Positions 24,104 to 36,500 of a stretch of DNA of 64,000 nt are shown here, piece by piece. A program made the translations under genes and the position numbers. Position 1 is the stretch's first letter. Every line of letters begins with the position of its first letter. The DNA comes from Galaxea fascicularis. Taxonomy: Eukaryota; Cnidaria; Anthozoa; Scleractinia; Euphylliidae. Under the pieces are notes generated by a model. That model worked only from the letters and a program-made list of their open reading frames with translations, was not told the DNA's origin and made no database searches. The stretch covers positions 19,533,339-19,597,338 of the forward strand of contig OX419342.1 in the NCBI GenBank assembly GCA_948470475.1, read 5' to 3'.

Positions 24104-24270
24104 TTATGCTACAACGACAGCGTCTCCAGCAGGATCTGTTTTTGGTTGGGCTTTTTGCTTTTGAACACCTTGCTTTTTTATAGTAAGAGGTCCTTCTGTT
24201 CCAGGCCAGGGATGCTGAATCACATAGGATTGGCCAGTTTGAGGGAAATCGGCTTCAGGAGCCTCAGGCC
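24104..24270 (-). CDS. Gene C exon 5: C-terminal exon
   Basis: 167 nt, acceptor gcttctag, phase 1, stop TAA at 24106-24104. Encodes about 55 residues (GPEAPEADFPQTGQSYV, later IKKQGVQKQKAQ). Cysteine-free and moderately basic near its end. No domain recognised. Confidence 0.7.
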
Positions 24271-27200
24271 CTAGAAGCAAGTGGAAAAAGACAGTTTGAA
24301 AGGATTGAATTCACTGCTTGAAGGCGAACTTCTTCATTCACTGGCACAAACCAGAAGGACAATTTTCCTACCTGTAGCAGGAGCTGCAGGCATTGGATTA
24401 GAGGCGGCGGGTTGAGCTCCTGGTTGAGCGCCTGGCTGAGCGATGGGTTGAGGAGCAGGTTGTGGGGCAGCAGGAGCTACTCCAGCTGTCGGCATCTCTG
24501 GCTGTACTGGTTGAGTTGGCAGAGTTGCTGGCTGAACTGGAGGGGGCTGAGCTGGTTGAGGTGCAACAGGCTTGTAGGGGGATGTTTGACTATACGGGTT
24601 GTATTGAGACTGCTGGCCAAAGCCGTAAGATGGCCGTTGACCGTACTGCTGTGGGTATTTCTGACCGTACTGTTGTTCGTACGGCTGTCTGTATTGCCCA
24701 TATTGCTGTGCATACTGTTGTCCATATTGTGGCTGTCCAAATGGCGGTTGTTGTCCGAAAGCCGGTTGTCCGTAAGGGAGCTGGCCATAAGGTTGTCGTC
24801 CTATGGGTGGCAATTGTGGCGGACGGTATGGTGGCCTGTGAGGAGGAGCAACAGCTGGTTTCTTTTCTTCGTTTCCTTCTTCGCCTTCCTTTTCCTCTTT
24901 TTCTTCTTCTTTTTCTTCAGTTGGGTTTGCTGGTGGAGGAGGCGGCTTGGGAAGCTGTGGGGGGAGCTGTGGTGTCTGTGGGCCAACGCATGGTTGTGGC
25001 AGCGGTGGACAGGGTTGAGGACATGGCTGAGGCTGAGGTGGGCAAGGTGGAGCGCAAGGATTAGTGAACATTTGAGGTTGGCCACATGGTTGCCCACCTT
25101 GTCCGAACTGCTGGGCTACTTGCCCATACCCTAGCTGCTGACCGTATTGAGGCTGTTGTCCAAATGGCTTTTGCCCGTATATTTGTTGTCCATACTGCGA
25201 TTGCTGCTGTCCATATTGAGGTTGCCCGTACTGCGGTTGTCCATACGGCGGTTGTCCAAATGGTGGCTGTCCATATGGCCGTTGTCCATACTGTGGCTGC
25301 CTGAAACTTTGTTGTGGAAGTCGTTGCGGGCCATACGGTTGAGGAGCATATGGGTTGTTAGGTTGTCCAAACCTGCCTGCCATGCCAAACACATCTCCGA
25401 GTTTCTTCTTAGGAGCTCGAGGAAGAGCAACGAAACCTTTGCAACTGTATTTACAATGTTTGAACATATAAGGCTGATGGTTCGCCTTTTCACATAAATC
25501 TTTGCTCCTCCATTCATTGCATCTACTGTCGTCATCCATCAACATCTCACCTATAATTAGAGATACTCGGGGTGTGAATGGTTGATCAAGACCCAAACAG
25601 CTTCTGCTGCTACAGATCAACCTGTATTATCAAATAGACTATGTCTATGTCTACGTCATGAAAGACCTGGTTGCAAGTTGGAAAATTCTCGAGTATAGAA
25701 AAAAATTAACGTTCACTGTCTTAAATCGCGTGCAATATTATTGTACATGAGAATTCATCCTTCCGTCAGATTTTCATGCTACTACGTTTTGGGGTACTTC
25801 ACGTATATACAAATAACGCATGTTTTATTGTGACACGAGGTAGCAGAAACGAAAACAAATTCTTACTGACGAATTTAAAGTTAAAGAATGTGGGAGACTG
25901 GGAATGATTCAATCTCCTCTATTTCATGTATATTTATTGACCAGGAGCAACACCATGTCATGTGACCCTGAAATAGTAATTTAGAAAACAAAGACGTCGA
26001 GTAAAGGCATCTCATCGAAGGAATAGAAATAATGTACGTGTTCAATCAAAAAGGTATCCAAAGCATCATTTTCCGGGAAATGCTAGGTATAGCTGTCTTT
26101 TTATATATTTAGTTGTTGTTGTTGTTGTTGCTGCTGTATATAGGGAACCCAGACAAGCTGATTAAGGAGATGAATTAATAGAATCAAATTTATTAGCAAA
26201 CGTTTTGTTGTTGTTGTTGCGGTTTTTTAACTTCAGCACAGGTCGGATCCGTGAGTTATGCGTACTACGTTATGTGGCAGGCAATAGGAATAAATTATCC
26301 ACGCACCAGTTTCTACTACACTCTGCGAAATAATTTTAATAGTTTTGAACTATTTGCCTCAGTTTCAACCAAATTCGACTCCACGATCGCTGGATAGTTT
26401 CTGAATACTGTCAACTATCAGAATCCCGAAAAATAATTGTGAAGTACCATTTGGGATTTCGTCTCGCGGTTTTGCTCGTTTTTGTCTTTTTTTTAACTAA
26501 CATCTGCGCCAATTACCGTGGCAAAGACGCACCATAAAGAGCAAAATGTTGTCTCTCCCTTTCTTCCAGAGATGTCCTTACGAAACATATATGAACAAGG
26601 ACCTCTTCCTTCAGAGGCACATAGTGCACGAAACCGAAAATCAAATTTGTTGACAAGCTCTTGCTTTTCTGGTCCCCCGTGCGAAAAATTATTAATTGAT
26701 CGACAGCTGCTGCTTTAACTTACCCGGAGAACACATTTTACAAGCTAACTTGCATTTGCCGGACATAACCGATGGGCTCTTTGGGCAATAACCTTTAGAT
26801 GCCCACTTCTTGCAGTATTTTACATCCTTGTCGAAACAAAGACTGTCTGCAAAGGGGAAAGAAAAAAGTAAAAACGGTAAATAAAGAAACCAGCGCCTGA
26901 CATTGGGTAAGGAACGGAGTTAAAAAGACGCCGTGTAAATATAACTTAAACAATTTGCCAAACTTACAACTGGAGACTGTGACTTTGTCAGTTTCTGTGT
27001 TATCTCCAGCCATCAGATCAAACAAAACATATTCCCAAAGAGTACCAAGTAATATTTACCCAAAATAGATTGCTGAGGCCTCATGTCATGTGCATAAGTC
27101 TCTTTTACCCGTGGTTAATAATCCCGATATGCTGCTGGCGCTGGCGATTATCACGTTGCCTCAATGCTCCCAAAAGGTGAATATATGCTGACTGAAACCC

Positions 27201-27382
27201 ACATCGGCTCAGTCCGTGGGCCTCGCAAACGGCAGGGCCCTTGATTCCGACGTTTGGAAGTCAAGAATCGATATCTCACCTTGCTTAGATTGGTCCTTTA
27301 GTTTCTTCTTCTTGTCAACTGGCTTGCCTTGACACAGGGAGCCGAGTATCGTTAATAGCGTGAAAATTATAGCCGTCTTCAT
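24104..27382 (-). CDS. Gene C: secreted ShKT protein with Gln-Tyr-Gly repeat tail
   Basis: Five-exon minus-strand gene, predicted 532 aa: join of 27382-27280, 26994-26968, 26846-26724, 25550-24372 and 24270-24104, every intron in phase 1. It has a signal peptide (1-19, IIFTLLTILGSLCQG), a basic linker, one six-Cys ShKT unit (C47-C82) and a four-Cys unit (C95, C104, C117, C121, with Phe124 in the Cys6 place). About 390 residues of low-complexity sequence follow: YGQ/PFGQ repeats, a Cys-Pro block, polyproline, a Glu/Lys block, more YGQ repeats and a Pro/Gln/Ala block. The short last exon ends VVVA. Tyr- and Gln-rich repeats suggest a self-associating or cross-linked extracellular material (inference). 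It is the most compact of the four paralogues. Confidence 0.82.
24372..25550 (-). CDS. Gene C exon 4: four-Cys unit and Q/Y/G/P repeat region
   Basis: 1179 nt, acceptor attatag, donor ACAG|gtagga, phase 1-1. It begins with the four-Cys unit (ends CKYSCKGF). Then come YGQPQYGQ-type repeats, a block with cysteines spaced C-x3-C-x6-C-x3-C-x6-C among Pro and Gln, a PPPPP run, a Glu/Lys block of about 25 residues and a second YGQ region. Confidence 0.82.
26724..26846 (-). CDS. Gene C exon 3: six-Cys ShKT unit
   Basis: 123 nt, acceptor cctttgcag, donor CCGG|gtaagt, phase 1-1. Cysteines 47, 55, 64, 75, 79 and 82; KKWASKGYC follows Cys2 and it ends CKLACKMCSPG, like gene D exon 2 (CKLTCKMCSPG). Confidence 0.82.
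26968..26994 (-). CDS. Gene C exon 2: 27-nt micro-exon
   Basis: Acceptor aacacag, donor AGTT|gtaagt, phase 1-1. It encodes only TDKVTVSS plus split codons and corresponds in place to the linker exons of A and B. It could be skipped without changing frame. Confidence 0.55.
27280..27382 (-). CDS. Gene C exon 1: signal peptide and basic linker
   Basis: ATG at 27382-27380, hydrophobic IIFTLLTILGSL, probable cleavage near CQG/K, then a Lys-rich stretch (DKKKKLKDQSK). Donor CAAG|gtgaga, phase 1. A predicted acceptor (cttgctag) lies 10 nt upstream of the ATG. Confidence 0.8.
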
Positions 27383-27708
27383 TGCCTCCTTTCTAGCAAG
27401 AGTAATGAGACTATATTAGTGTCCAAGTGCTCAAACAAAGGAAAGGCTAATAAAAATCCTTTTAATCCCAACTCAATTATATGTCACTATGATAAAAATA
27501 ATAATAATAATAATAATCCTTTCGAGATCAAGAAGCATTTCAAGAGCGTTTCAAAGCAAACCTGTTCTTGCCTATCTTCATTTTTTTCTTAGAATTTCCT
27601 TCTACAATTAAATAGACAATTACCCAATTACTTGAAGTTACATGTTAACTTCCGGTCGTGGCAACGATAAGCAAAGTTGTTTCAGTAGAAGTTGAAATGT
27701 CTGTGAGG

Positions 27709-27716
27709 TATATATA
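27709..27716 (-). promoter_or_regulatory. Gene C TATA-like box
   Basis: TATATATA on the minus strand, about 330 nt upstream of the start codon. A noncoding first exon ending at 27562 (ACAG|gtttgc, a weaker donor) would fit between it and the acceptor before the ATG. Comparable to gene A. Confidence 0.35.
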
Positions 27717-28064
27717 CCGAGAAAAAAAGCGAAGATCTTTAGCATTCATTGCTGTTATCACACAGTAATCTATCAATCGAAAGATCTCAGTTTGAAACCG
27801 GGTGTCTGTAAAACGCGGACCGGAGCAAAGGATGGCGGATGCGGATGGAAAAATGAGGATGGGAAACTACAGAGAAAAGTGCACAGTATTTTTCTTTGGC
27901 TATTTATTTTTTTTTTGTCCTTTTGGGCGTTTTCTAATAAAGCGCGGTTCAGACGTCGTCCTCCTTATTCATAGATTTAAGTACACGAAAAGTTCGGCGT
28001 CTGAATCAATTAGGACCGGATATTTTAATTTGGAACGCCAGGCTTTGATTCAGACGCCGCGCCT

Positions 28065-28448
28065 TTATACGCTGGATATTTTTTTGACCACCCTTGGTAT
28101 TGTTACCCTAGGGAATATCTCATTGCGCCTTTTCTCCCTAATGCTAAATTTTTCAACCGGTTGAAAATTTGCCGGGTACTTGAGAAAGTTCCCTAAAGGG
28201 TATGAAGATGTAAGTGATACTCGGTCGTAGTTATGAGCACTACTTAATATCAAACTCGTGTCCTCTGCGGTACCGTGATCGGCGTAGTTTTCTACCAACT
28301 GATCTAACAGGGCAACTAATACTGGAAGCTGATCCTTTTTCCGGTTGGTAATAAACCCTTGAAGGGTTTCAAAGCTGAACAAAGAGTTTCCAGCATTGTA
28401 ATTGGTTGAGCGGTTCCTTGTGTGTCGTCGGTTATATTCACTGCGCAA
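28065..28448 (-). other. Unidentified open frame between genes C and D
   Basis: A 127-codon frame with ordinary, not low-complexity, composition (for example ETLQGFITNRKKDQ, LVALLDQLVENYAD). It could be an exon or a relic of a mobile-element protein. I recognise no family and see no clear splice partners, so I do not call it a gene. Confidence 0.25.
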
Positions 28449-28578
28449 GGTGTTGAATATAAAGCAAAACTAAATGTCATGGCGGGGCCCGCACAAGCAA
28501 ATGTGACCTTTACACCGGAAATAAAGGGTGTTGATAACCGATTTATCTGTCATTGTTCAGCTCTGAAATTAAACTTAA

Positions 28579-29187
28579 GAGGCTCGAAAGGGTATTTATT
28601 TGATGTAGTGTTTGCGAAACGATGGAAGATTGCAAGAAGGATATTTAATGGTGTAGGCAAATTATATGTCTCCTTGGAACTCTATTGTTGGGCTATATTT
28701 TAAGGGTGCTTGTGACATCATATAAGTTACCATGGCAACGTCCCAGGTTCACAGAAAGGTCCTCTAAATGTCAGTTTTTTGTAAATTATCTGAAAAACTA
28801 ATTTTGTGACCTATCGTTTTTATCTCTTCGTTGGAAAGTTCCCTAAATTCTTTAACTTTTCAAGTTTATCTAGTGGAATTTAATACACTAAAAAAACGCG
28901 TTTTATGGCTTACAGAAAATTCTACTAGGCAATTTTCCTCGAAACTGTTATATGAGAAGTGCCATCGTGAATGGTAGGTGCATGCAACAAATTAAGATAG
29001 GTCACCGAGCAAAATTTCGAGCAAAAAACAAATGTTTTCCGCAGATTTTATTTCCGGTTTTCGCGATTTCACGCAGTATTTGACTTCCGGTGTGGTTGAT
29101 TTTGATTCATTCAGCTGACGCGTGCATCCTAGTTATGGCGTGTGTAGATTGCGCGCGCGCGTGCAGCTAAAAACCCTTTCCAGCCTC
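28579..29187 (+). mobile_element. 0.6-kb TIR element, copy 1
   Basis: Begins GAGGCTCGAAAGGGT and ends ACCCTTTCCAGCCTC, with TTAA-like bases outside. Inverted relative to a second copy at 31293-31880, with recognisable similarity over most of the length (for example the aactctattgttgggctata block). Confidence 0.7.
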
Positions 29188-29189
29188 CT

Positions 29190-31290
29190 TAGATGATTTT
29201 CTTTGTTTAGTTAATGTCGGGATGTTTCTTCTCAGTCACATCGATTTGTCCTCTAGAACATGTTATGTCTTCGTTCACATCAATGTGATTCAATATAATG
29301 TCAAGAATGGCCTCGACACTAAACTCTAAAGAACTGCCAGCGCCACATTGCCCTCGATTACAAACAGGTGAATGGTCTCATACACTATTATCATATATAG
29401 CACCATTAAGAAGGACATGCCGGGATTCAGCGGAACATTAGAGAAAAGTGTAACGTAAACAGAATCCCCTGATCGATGATTAGACTGTGATTACACTGTG
29501 ACTGTGATTTAAAGAAAAATAACTTCAACAGGAAATTATTTCGGCTCTATTTAAATGCAAGTGCCAAAGCTAGATGACTGGATTAATATCCATTCTACTA
29601 ATCAAGTCATAAAGTCGTAGATTAATTCAACAAGTAACTGAACTATCAAACCTTTGTGGATCAACTCATGAGGAACATACTTTTCTTTGGGTGTTGTCCA
29701 AATCACTTTCCTCTCACAGTCTCATTCACATTTTATTACGTACTAAACTGGCGTTAAAACGAAGGACTTCTCGATTGATTTAACTAGGAAGGTGATTATT
29801 TTATGTATCAACAAATCCTATGTGTTCAATTTGGGTTCACTGAGCAGCATAGCCTTTTAATGACCAATACAGTGATTGTGCGATACGTTGTCACTTCTTT
29901 ACCATGTCCTCTCTCTCTCCTCTCTTCTGACAAACCTCCTTACTTAGCTGACAAGTCATACCTATTGATGACTTTCTGAATTTAACGATAGTTGACAATG
30001 GCTTACCTTATTTATGCGCGGCTGTGACCAAAACAAAACTCTCGTGGTCAAAACACTGCCCAGTGAACGCTCTCTGAACCAAAGCAATACCTACCCGTTT
30101 TGAGGTTAAGATGGTGAATAATTAAACGAGAACAAAAAGGCCACAAGCAAATTATTTCAGCCTCAGTAAACTTTGTTCAAGTTCGTGCCGTCAGCCAAAA
30201 CCCAAGTCTGAAAATATAAACTACCGCCCGTCCTGTTTCCTGCTACAATCTGATATAAAAATGTTTTAGACGAAATCCAGATTGTGATGCAAAATTAACT
30301 TGAAATATATCTCCCTGAAATTTGACACTATTTCCTTATCTTACCTGAGGATTAAGTCATTTACTTACGCAACCCTTGAGCCATGAGCAAAGTGAACATG
30401 AGTACAAGGTCAATTTGCTTGAAACAAAGGTGCTAAAACACCAAATAATTGTCACCAGCAATGGAAGTGTACGCCAAGAGCTCATATGTTTCTTATAAGT
30501 TTTACCTTAGTAACAAAAGGAGTTGGAAATCGTCTCACAAATTTGAGTGGTCTCGCTGGCTGTAGTTGTTTTTCCGGAAACGTACTTAGTTCTTCGGTTT
30601 CAATTAGCTTTTTTGGGCAGGTGAGATCACTCACACGAAGTCTTGAAATTAATTGTCTTTGTGACGGAACCTCAATATCACAAACTTTGAAGAACACACA
30701 GTGCTATTTATGGTTTTGCTTGGAAATACCAGAAACTAACATTCACTGAAATTTCTAGCGTTTGAACATAACTTAAACTTATGTGATCAGGTTCCGTCGT
30801 TTCGACCTGAGCCGAAATGTCTGAACTGCCCACAGAAATGCAAACTGAAGAAAAATCGCTATACACTTCAAATGGAATTCTCTAAACGTTAGACCTCAAA
30901 AAACCACAAAAGGTATGTTTTTCTCTCGCCACATACCATCTGCCACAGACGTAATTAAATGTTTTCGTAACAACAGCTAAGCCCTATTAATTCCTATGTT
31001 CAGTGAAAGGGTTCTTGGCACATGACGGCGTAGTCCAGTCTGCACATTTAACGGCTTTAAACCAACCGCACGAGATAGACTTCCTGTAGAGACAGGGAAC
31101 GTAGTTTATTAGAAGCTCCAATCAACTTTTAAGTGAGAGACCATGCAACTGAGATTTCTCAAGTTTTATTTACGCCTATCTTGTCTACTCTGGTTTCAGA
31201 CTTGGCAAAACTAGTGTCAAACTAATAATCAACAGGCGTGGAGAGTCTATCATTGATGTACCCCATGAACCAGTACAGTTAACGGCTTTA
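29190..31290. other. Spacer between the inverted 0.6-kb elements
   Basis: 2.1 kb of AT-rich DNA enclosed by the inverted pair. Only short frames with no recognisable protein. Confidence 0.5.
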
Positions 31291-31292
31291 AA

Positions 31293-31880
31293 GAGGCTGG
31301 AAAGGGTTTTTAGCGGCACGCGCGCGCGCAATCTGCACACGCCAGCTGAATGAATCAAAATCAAGCACACCGGAAGTTAAATACTGCGTAAAAAGCGCGA
31401 AAACCGGAAATAAAATCTGCCGAAAACTTTTGTTTTTCGCTCGAAATTTTGCTCGGTGACATATCTTGATTTTTTGCATGCACGTACCATTGACGATGGC
31501 ACTTCAAATATAACAGCTTATAGGAAAATTATCTGGTAGAAATTTCTGTAAGCCATGAAACGTTTTTTTTTTAATGTATTAAATTCTACTAGATAATTTT
31601 TTTCCATACTGCCTCACAAGTTAAAGAATTTAGGGAACTTTCCAACAAAGAAATAAAAACGATAGGTCACCGAATTAGTTTCTCAGATAATTTACAAAAA
31701 CTGACGTTTAGAGGACCTTTTAGTGGACCTGGGGCATTGCCATGGTAACTGATATGACGCCATGTGCACCCTTGAAATATAGCCCAACAATAGAGTTCCA
31801 AGGAGACATTAAATATCCTTCTTTGCAATCTTTCATCGTTTCGCAAACACTATGTCAACGAAAAACCCTTTCGAGCCTCC
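31293..31880 (-). mobile_element. 0.6-kb TIR element, copy 2 (inverted)
   Basis: Begins GAGGCTGGAAAGGGT and ends ACCCTTTCGAGCCTCC, flanked by TTAA-like bases. Reverse-complement counterpart of copy 1, about 2.1 kb away. No protein encoded. Confidence 0.7.
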
Positions 31881-33259
31881 TTAACTCTTAAAGGACCAAG
31901 TGTTGCTTATTTTCTCACTTGTAATTTGGCGAGACAAACTTTGCCTCACTTTGTTTGTCCTTATATACAGTATCCATTACAATATTAGCGGTTTCGAGAC
32001 ACTTTGGGCTCAGACTTGGGCATCACGTGACCTAGATCAACAGTTCGTGTTTTGATGAGTTCAAATCGGCTCGGTTTCTTGCTTTATGAGTGTGTTTTCG
32101 AGCCATTTTCCTCTGCAGAAGCCCACAAGTCGGCATCATTAGCTGGAATGTGGGTAGAGGCAAGCCTCTGAAAGAAAACAGAGGTGAGAGGTGGTTTCAT
32201 GTAGACTGGGACGCCAAAGATGTTTGTATCAAGTTTGGCGGGTTCACGAGTGAAGTTGTCTCTCTGGCCCATCTGCGGATGGCTTCCAGGACCTACCAAG
32301 ACTATTTGGCCAAGTTTTGACTTGGAAAATTTTCAACCGACGCGATATTTTGCTGGTAGGACTGGGCCGGCAAATAAAGTGAGAAGGAATTTTCCAGCTA
32401 AATACCAAGATCTGGCTTTGAGGTGTGTTGTTAACGCAAACTTTTGATTTTTTGAGCAAGTTTTTATCTTAAAGGATTGACACTTTTTTGGTGTTGCTCT
32501 TGGAGCAAAATGCTGGATTTTTGGGATTTGTTGCCATAAGAACGGTTCACTGCAATGGACACCGGGAATCATTGTGGACGTTTTAGGCTGCGATGGATGT
32601 CACACCAACCCGTCGGCACAATGAACACACTTTCGTAATGTTGACTCTTAAGTTCAACAAGAAACAAATATCAAAAGTAGTAATGGTATTTACAACGCAT
32701 ATATGCGTAGTTGGGCTTTTAAGGGTTAATTTTTATAGGTAATCTCCGGGAAGTAAACGTCGCATAAGTATATTCATGTTTTGAAGAACTACCTTGAGAT
32801 GGTGTGTCAAATCATCTAAGGAGATATCCTCAGACCCACTCAAACTGACACTTCTAACATGTTGGGCAGAACATGTAGAATGATTTTAAATACCGTGTGT
32901 GAACGTGGGTTTGTTGTGGGTTGTTGGTACTTGTTGGAAGTTGTTCCCAATTTTATTTGAAGCTCATTATGCAAATTTTCATTCTTTTTTTTCTCGGGAG
33001 CCCTTTTCATATGAGCACAGATAAAATGATAACTGATTGATAGCGTGTAATTTTAGACATATTTTGTTACAATGTTCATAACTAAAGGAAAAATAACTCA
33101 GGAAAATCCAATTTGCAAGCTTATGCCTTGCCATTTGTGCATGTTATAGCAAGTAGTTGATCAATTTAGTGAACGAATTCACAATGATCGAGGTGTCATT
33201 CATAGATTATCTTGTTTTGTTATTTCTTTTTTTTTGTTTTTTGTTTTTTGCCGTTACGT

Positions 33260-33531
33260 TCACTCGGTTTTTTTAATTTTCAGTAATAGTATCCCTTTCC
33301 TTTTTCTCTTATTAAGGGCTTCGTTCCTTTTTGCATCCCCATTCTTCTCTGCTTTCCTGTCAGAAGCTCTAGCGTTTGCTTCTTTGCTTGTGCCAGTATT
33401 TGCAGTCCTGTTAGAAGTTTTTGCTTTCCTACTTTCCATTGCATTTGTATCTGTTTTGCTGATTTTCTCTGAATTCTTTGCTTTTTGGTGGTCATGCTTC
33501 TTCATCGATCCAGCTACCCCATACGTGGAAG
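33260..33531 (-). CDS. Gene D exon 6: Lys-rich C-terminus
   Basis: 272 nt, acceptor acaatcttag, phase 1, stop at 33262-33260. About 90 residues dominated by Lys, Ala, Ser, Asn and Thr, strongly basic, no cysteine, ending KRKRKGILLLKIKKTE. Comparable in charge to the end of gene A. Confidence 0.65.
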
Positions 33532-36500
33532 CTAAGATTGTGTGACAAAAATCAAGTGAGTACTTCTTTGACAACATTCATTTCTCGAACTCTTATCGGA
33601 CGTAGTCAAAGAACATTCATGCAAGTGAGGATAAATACTACTAGTTTCGCAATGCTTTCGCGCGGTATACCATGGTATATTCCAGGATACATAATTTGTA
33701 TTTTCTTCGTATACACACGAGCCTGTATGCAAAAATAATACAAGTGATAAGAGGGATATTCCATTACGAGAAACCTTTGCATAACCATTTTAGACCACGC
33801 CATAGAAAATACGTAGCCCTGCACAGTCAATGCGATGCACGAAGAGAAGGTTCGGTGGAATACCGACTAGTCTGCATTTTAGTATGGCAGAGTATCACTA
33901 TAGCTAACAGAGATCACTAATTTTCGTTTCATTGTCTTCTAACAGTAGAAAGTGTTTCAGCAATATAAAATATTGTTAGGGTGTCAATGTGGGTTTCTTT
34001 GATGTATCAATTCTTTTTACCTGGAGAATACACCTGTGGTTGGTAGGGTCCTTGGATTGGCATTGGCTTACCAACTGGACTAGTAGGGTATAGTTGCTGT
34101 GTTTGTTTTTGGACTTGAGGTACTGACGGTCGCATCCCGAACTGTAACTGCGTAGGTTGCACAGCTGGGTTTATTTGAGGTTGGGTAGGTTGCACTAACT
34201 GCGTCGGAGGCTGTGGAACCTGTCCTGGCGGAGCAACGGCTGCCTGATGCAGACTTTGTGCTTGCAATTGTGGTCGCACTTGTGTTTGAGGCAGTAGTTG
34301 AGAATTCGTCTGAGTAGGCTGCAAAGTAACCACTCCATTAGGCTGCAGAGGCGGTGGCGTTTGAACTGGTCCACCTGTTCCTAAAGGCTGCACAGCCACG
34401 CCACTGGGCTGCTGAGGCAAAACAGTTTGCGTCGGAACTCTGCCTGGCAGTGCTCCTCCACTGGGAATTTGAGGCTGCTGAGCTTGGACACTTCCACCAA
34501 GTTGTGGAGTTTGTACCGCCGGTATCATACCATTGGGCTGCAAAGGAGCTCCAACTGGTTGTTGAGTTTGTGAAGGAACAAGAGGAGGAGCAACAGTTTG
34601 CACGGGTTGAGCAGCAACATTGGGCTGCGCAGGCAGAGGCGGCATGGGTTGCCGCTGGTTAGGTTGTGAGGGTAGAACCACGCTACCAGGCTGCCGAAGT
34701 ATGTACTGTCTACATGTGTGGGGGCAGATATGTTGCCATTCAGGATCCCGACAACGTTTCTCTTGGGGTTTGCACACACTTGATGTGTCCATAATAGGGT
34801 CGTCTAAAATGCAAATGTAACTGAATAGGCTAATTTTACATCCCACATAAACGCGTGCCACGTTAACTTCAAGCTTTTTCGAATCATGCAGGTGGCAATG
34901 CTGATTTGACAATAAAGAGGATGAATTTAGTTCTCGGCCAAAAAGGCAAAAAAGAGGTAAATGGGATGAATGGTTTAATAGATGTGTTTTTAGTAAAAAA
35001 TATTCAGGCTTGTGCTGGACTTGAACCCATGACCCTTGCGAAACCAGTACAGTGCTAACTTAGGCAACGCGTTAACTGGGAGCTGGTCTTTTAATAATTA
35101 AATAACAATATATACCTGACCTTATGAAAACCTGGTCGACGAAAATTCGAGGCTTTTTAGAACTTTCTTTGCTATTACCTCCGTTGTTCAACAAGGACAC
35201 TTAACTTTTTGCTTATTACCAGATTACAGTCTCGACGAAAGGAAAAAAAAAGAACATGGCTATTTGCTATATAATTAGACATGAAATCGACGTAACCTCT
35301 GACCTAAACTATCATGTGGGCAGTAGTGTCAGTTTTGCCCAAATCTTGCTTTGAAACGTCGGCCTTGCTGAGAGCAAAGTTACCGTCGGAAAGAGGCATC
35401 GATTTCCACGAAATCAAGCAACGTTTTAAACCGAATTCCCTGGTGGCTAACACAAACAACAGCAAGCTCTTGGTAAATTACATCTACGTAAACATGTGGC
35501 AAATGTTACGACTAGATTTGAGGCCGGAAATCACACATTATGACACTTCAAATTATCACATCACTTATCAGATCACTAGCATAGAATCGCTAAAGCCGTA
35601 AGGGCGGTAACAAGTCGGGAAACTGGAAAAACTTACGGTTTTCGCGCAGAAATGCGGAGGCAAATCTTGTCGTCGCCTGATAGTTACTTGAAGTCCCGGA
35701 TGTTGAAAAACGATTTCAAGCGAACTTGCGTCAAGCCCTTGTTTCTTGCTCAATTTTGACTAAGTCTTTAGCCTGCTCAAAAGTCAACTCCAATTTCACC
35801 ATGTGCGCTTACAAATCAACCCTGACACCTACGTTTTGAGGCTAAAGACTCCTTACCTCCGAAAGCAAAGCTCTACAATAACCTTCACTGCGCCTAACAG
35901 TCGACGTCATAGCCTCGACAAGATAAATATGCACGAAGGTTATTAGACGAGGCAGACACTGCATCTCGCTAGAATTTTTCCCTCACTGAGCTTCATGATG
36001 CTCTAAGGAAAACTTTGCTCTAGGAAGTGAACAGGAAAGCTAAATATACTGACTCCGTTTGAAACTACGCCTACGCTAAGATTTCAAAATTCATGCAAAT
36101 TTTCTTGAGAAAGAGAGAGAGTGGGACCAAATAAAGAGGGTTAAAAGGGAGGAGGGGGAGGGTAGGGGGGGAGAGCTTATTTTAACTTTCAATGTTAACT
36201 TTCTCTTACTAATCAGCTAATTGCCATCGTTGCTCCCCCCAGCACAAGCAAAGACGAAGAAGAATAGAAGGGGGAAACACACCTCAGTACTAAAATAAAC
36301 AAGGCTTAGTGTAACTTTCCCTCGACCCTGTTTTCAAAAATCCAGGTAGATATATAATTATAATAAGAACCTTCCCAGAATCCTTTGCAGCTGGAAAATC
36401 GTCAATCCCAAATAACTTGGTCAGTTTGAGGGCAGCAAGACCCCCACGTTGTCTAGAAATACGTCTTACCATAAACTAATTATTGTACAAGACTAAGGGC

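Noticed and set aside
24412..25497. Long plus-strand Trp/Leu-rich frames
   Set aside because: Antisense to the Gln/Tyr/Pro repeat exon of gene C, which has a start, splice phases and a domain in support.
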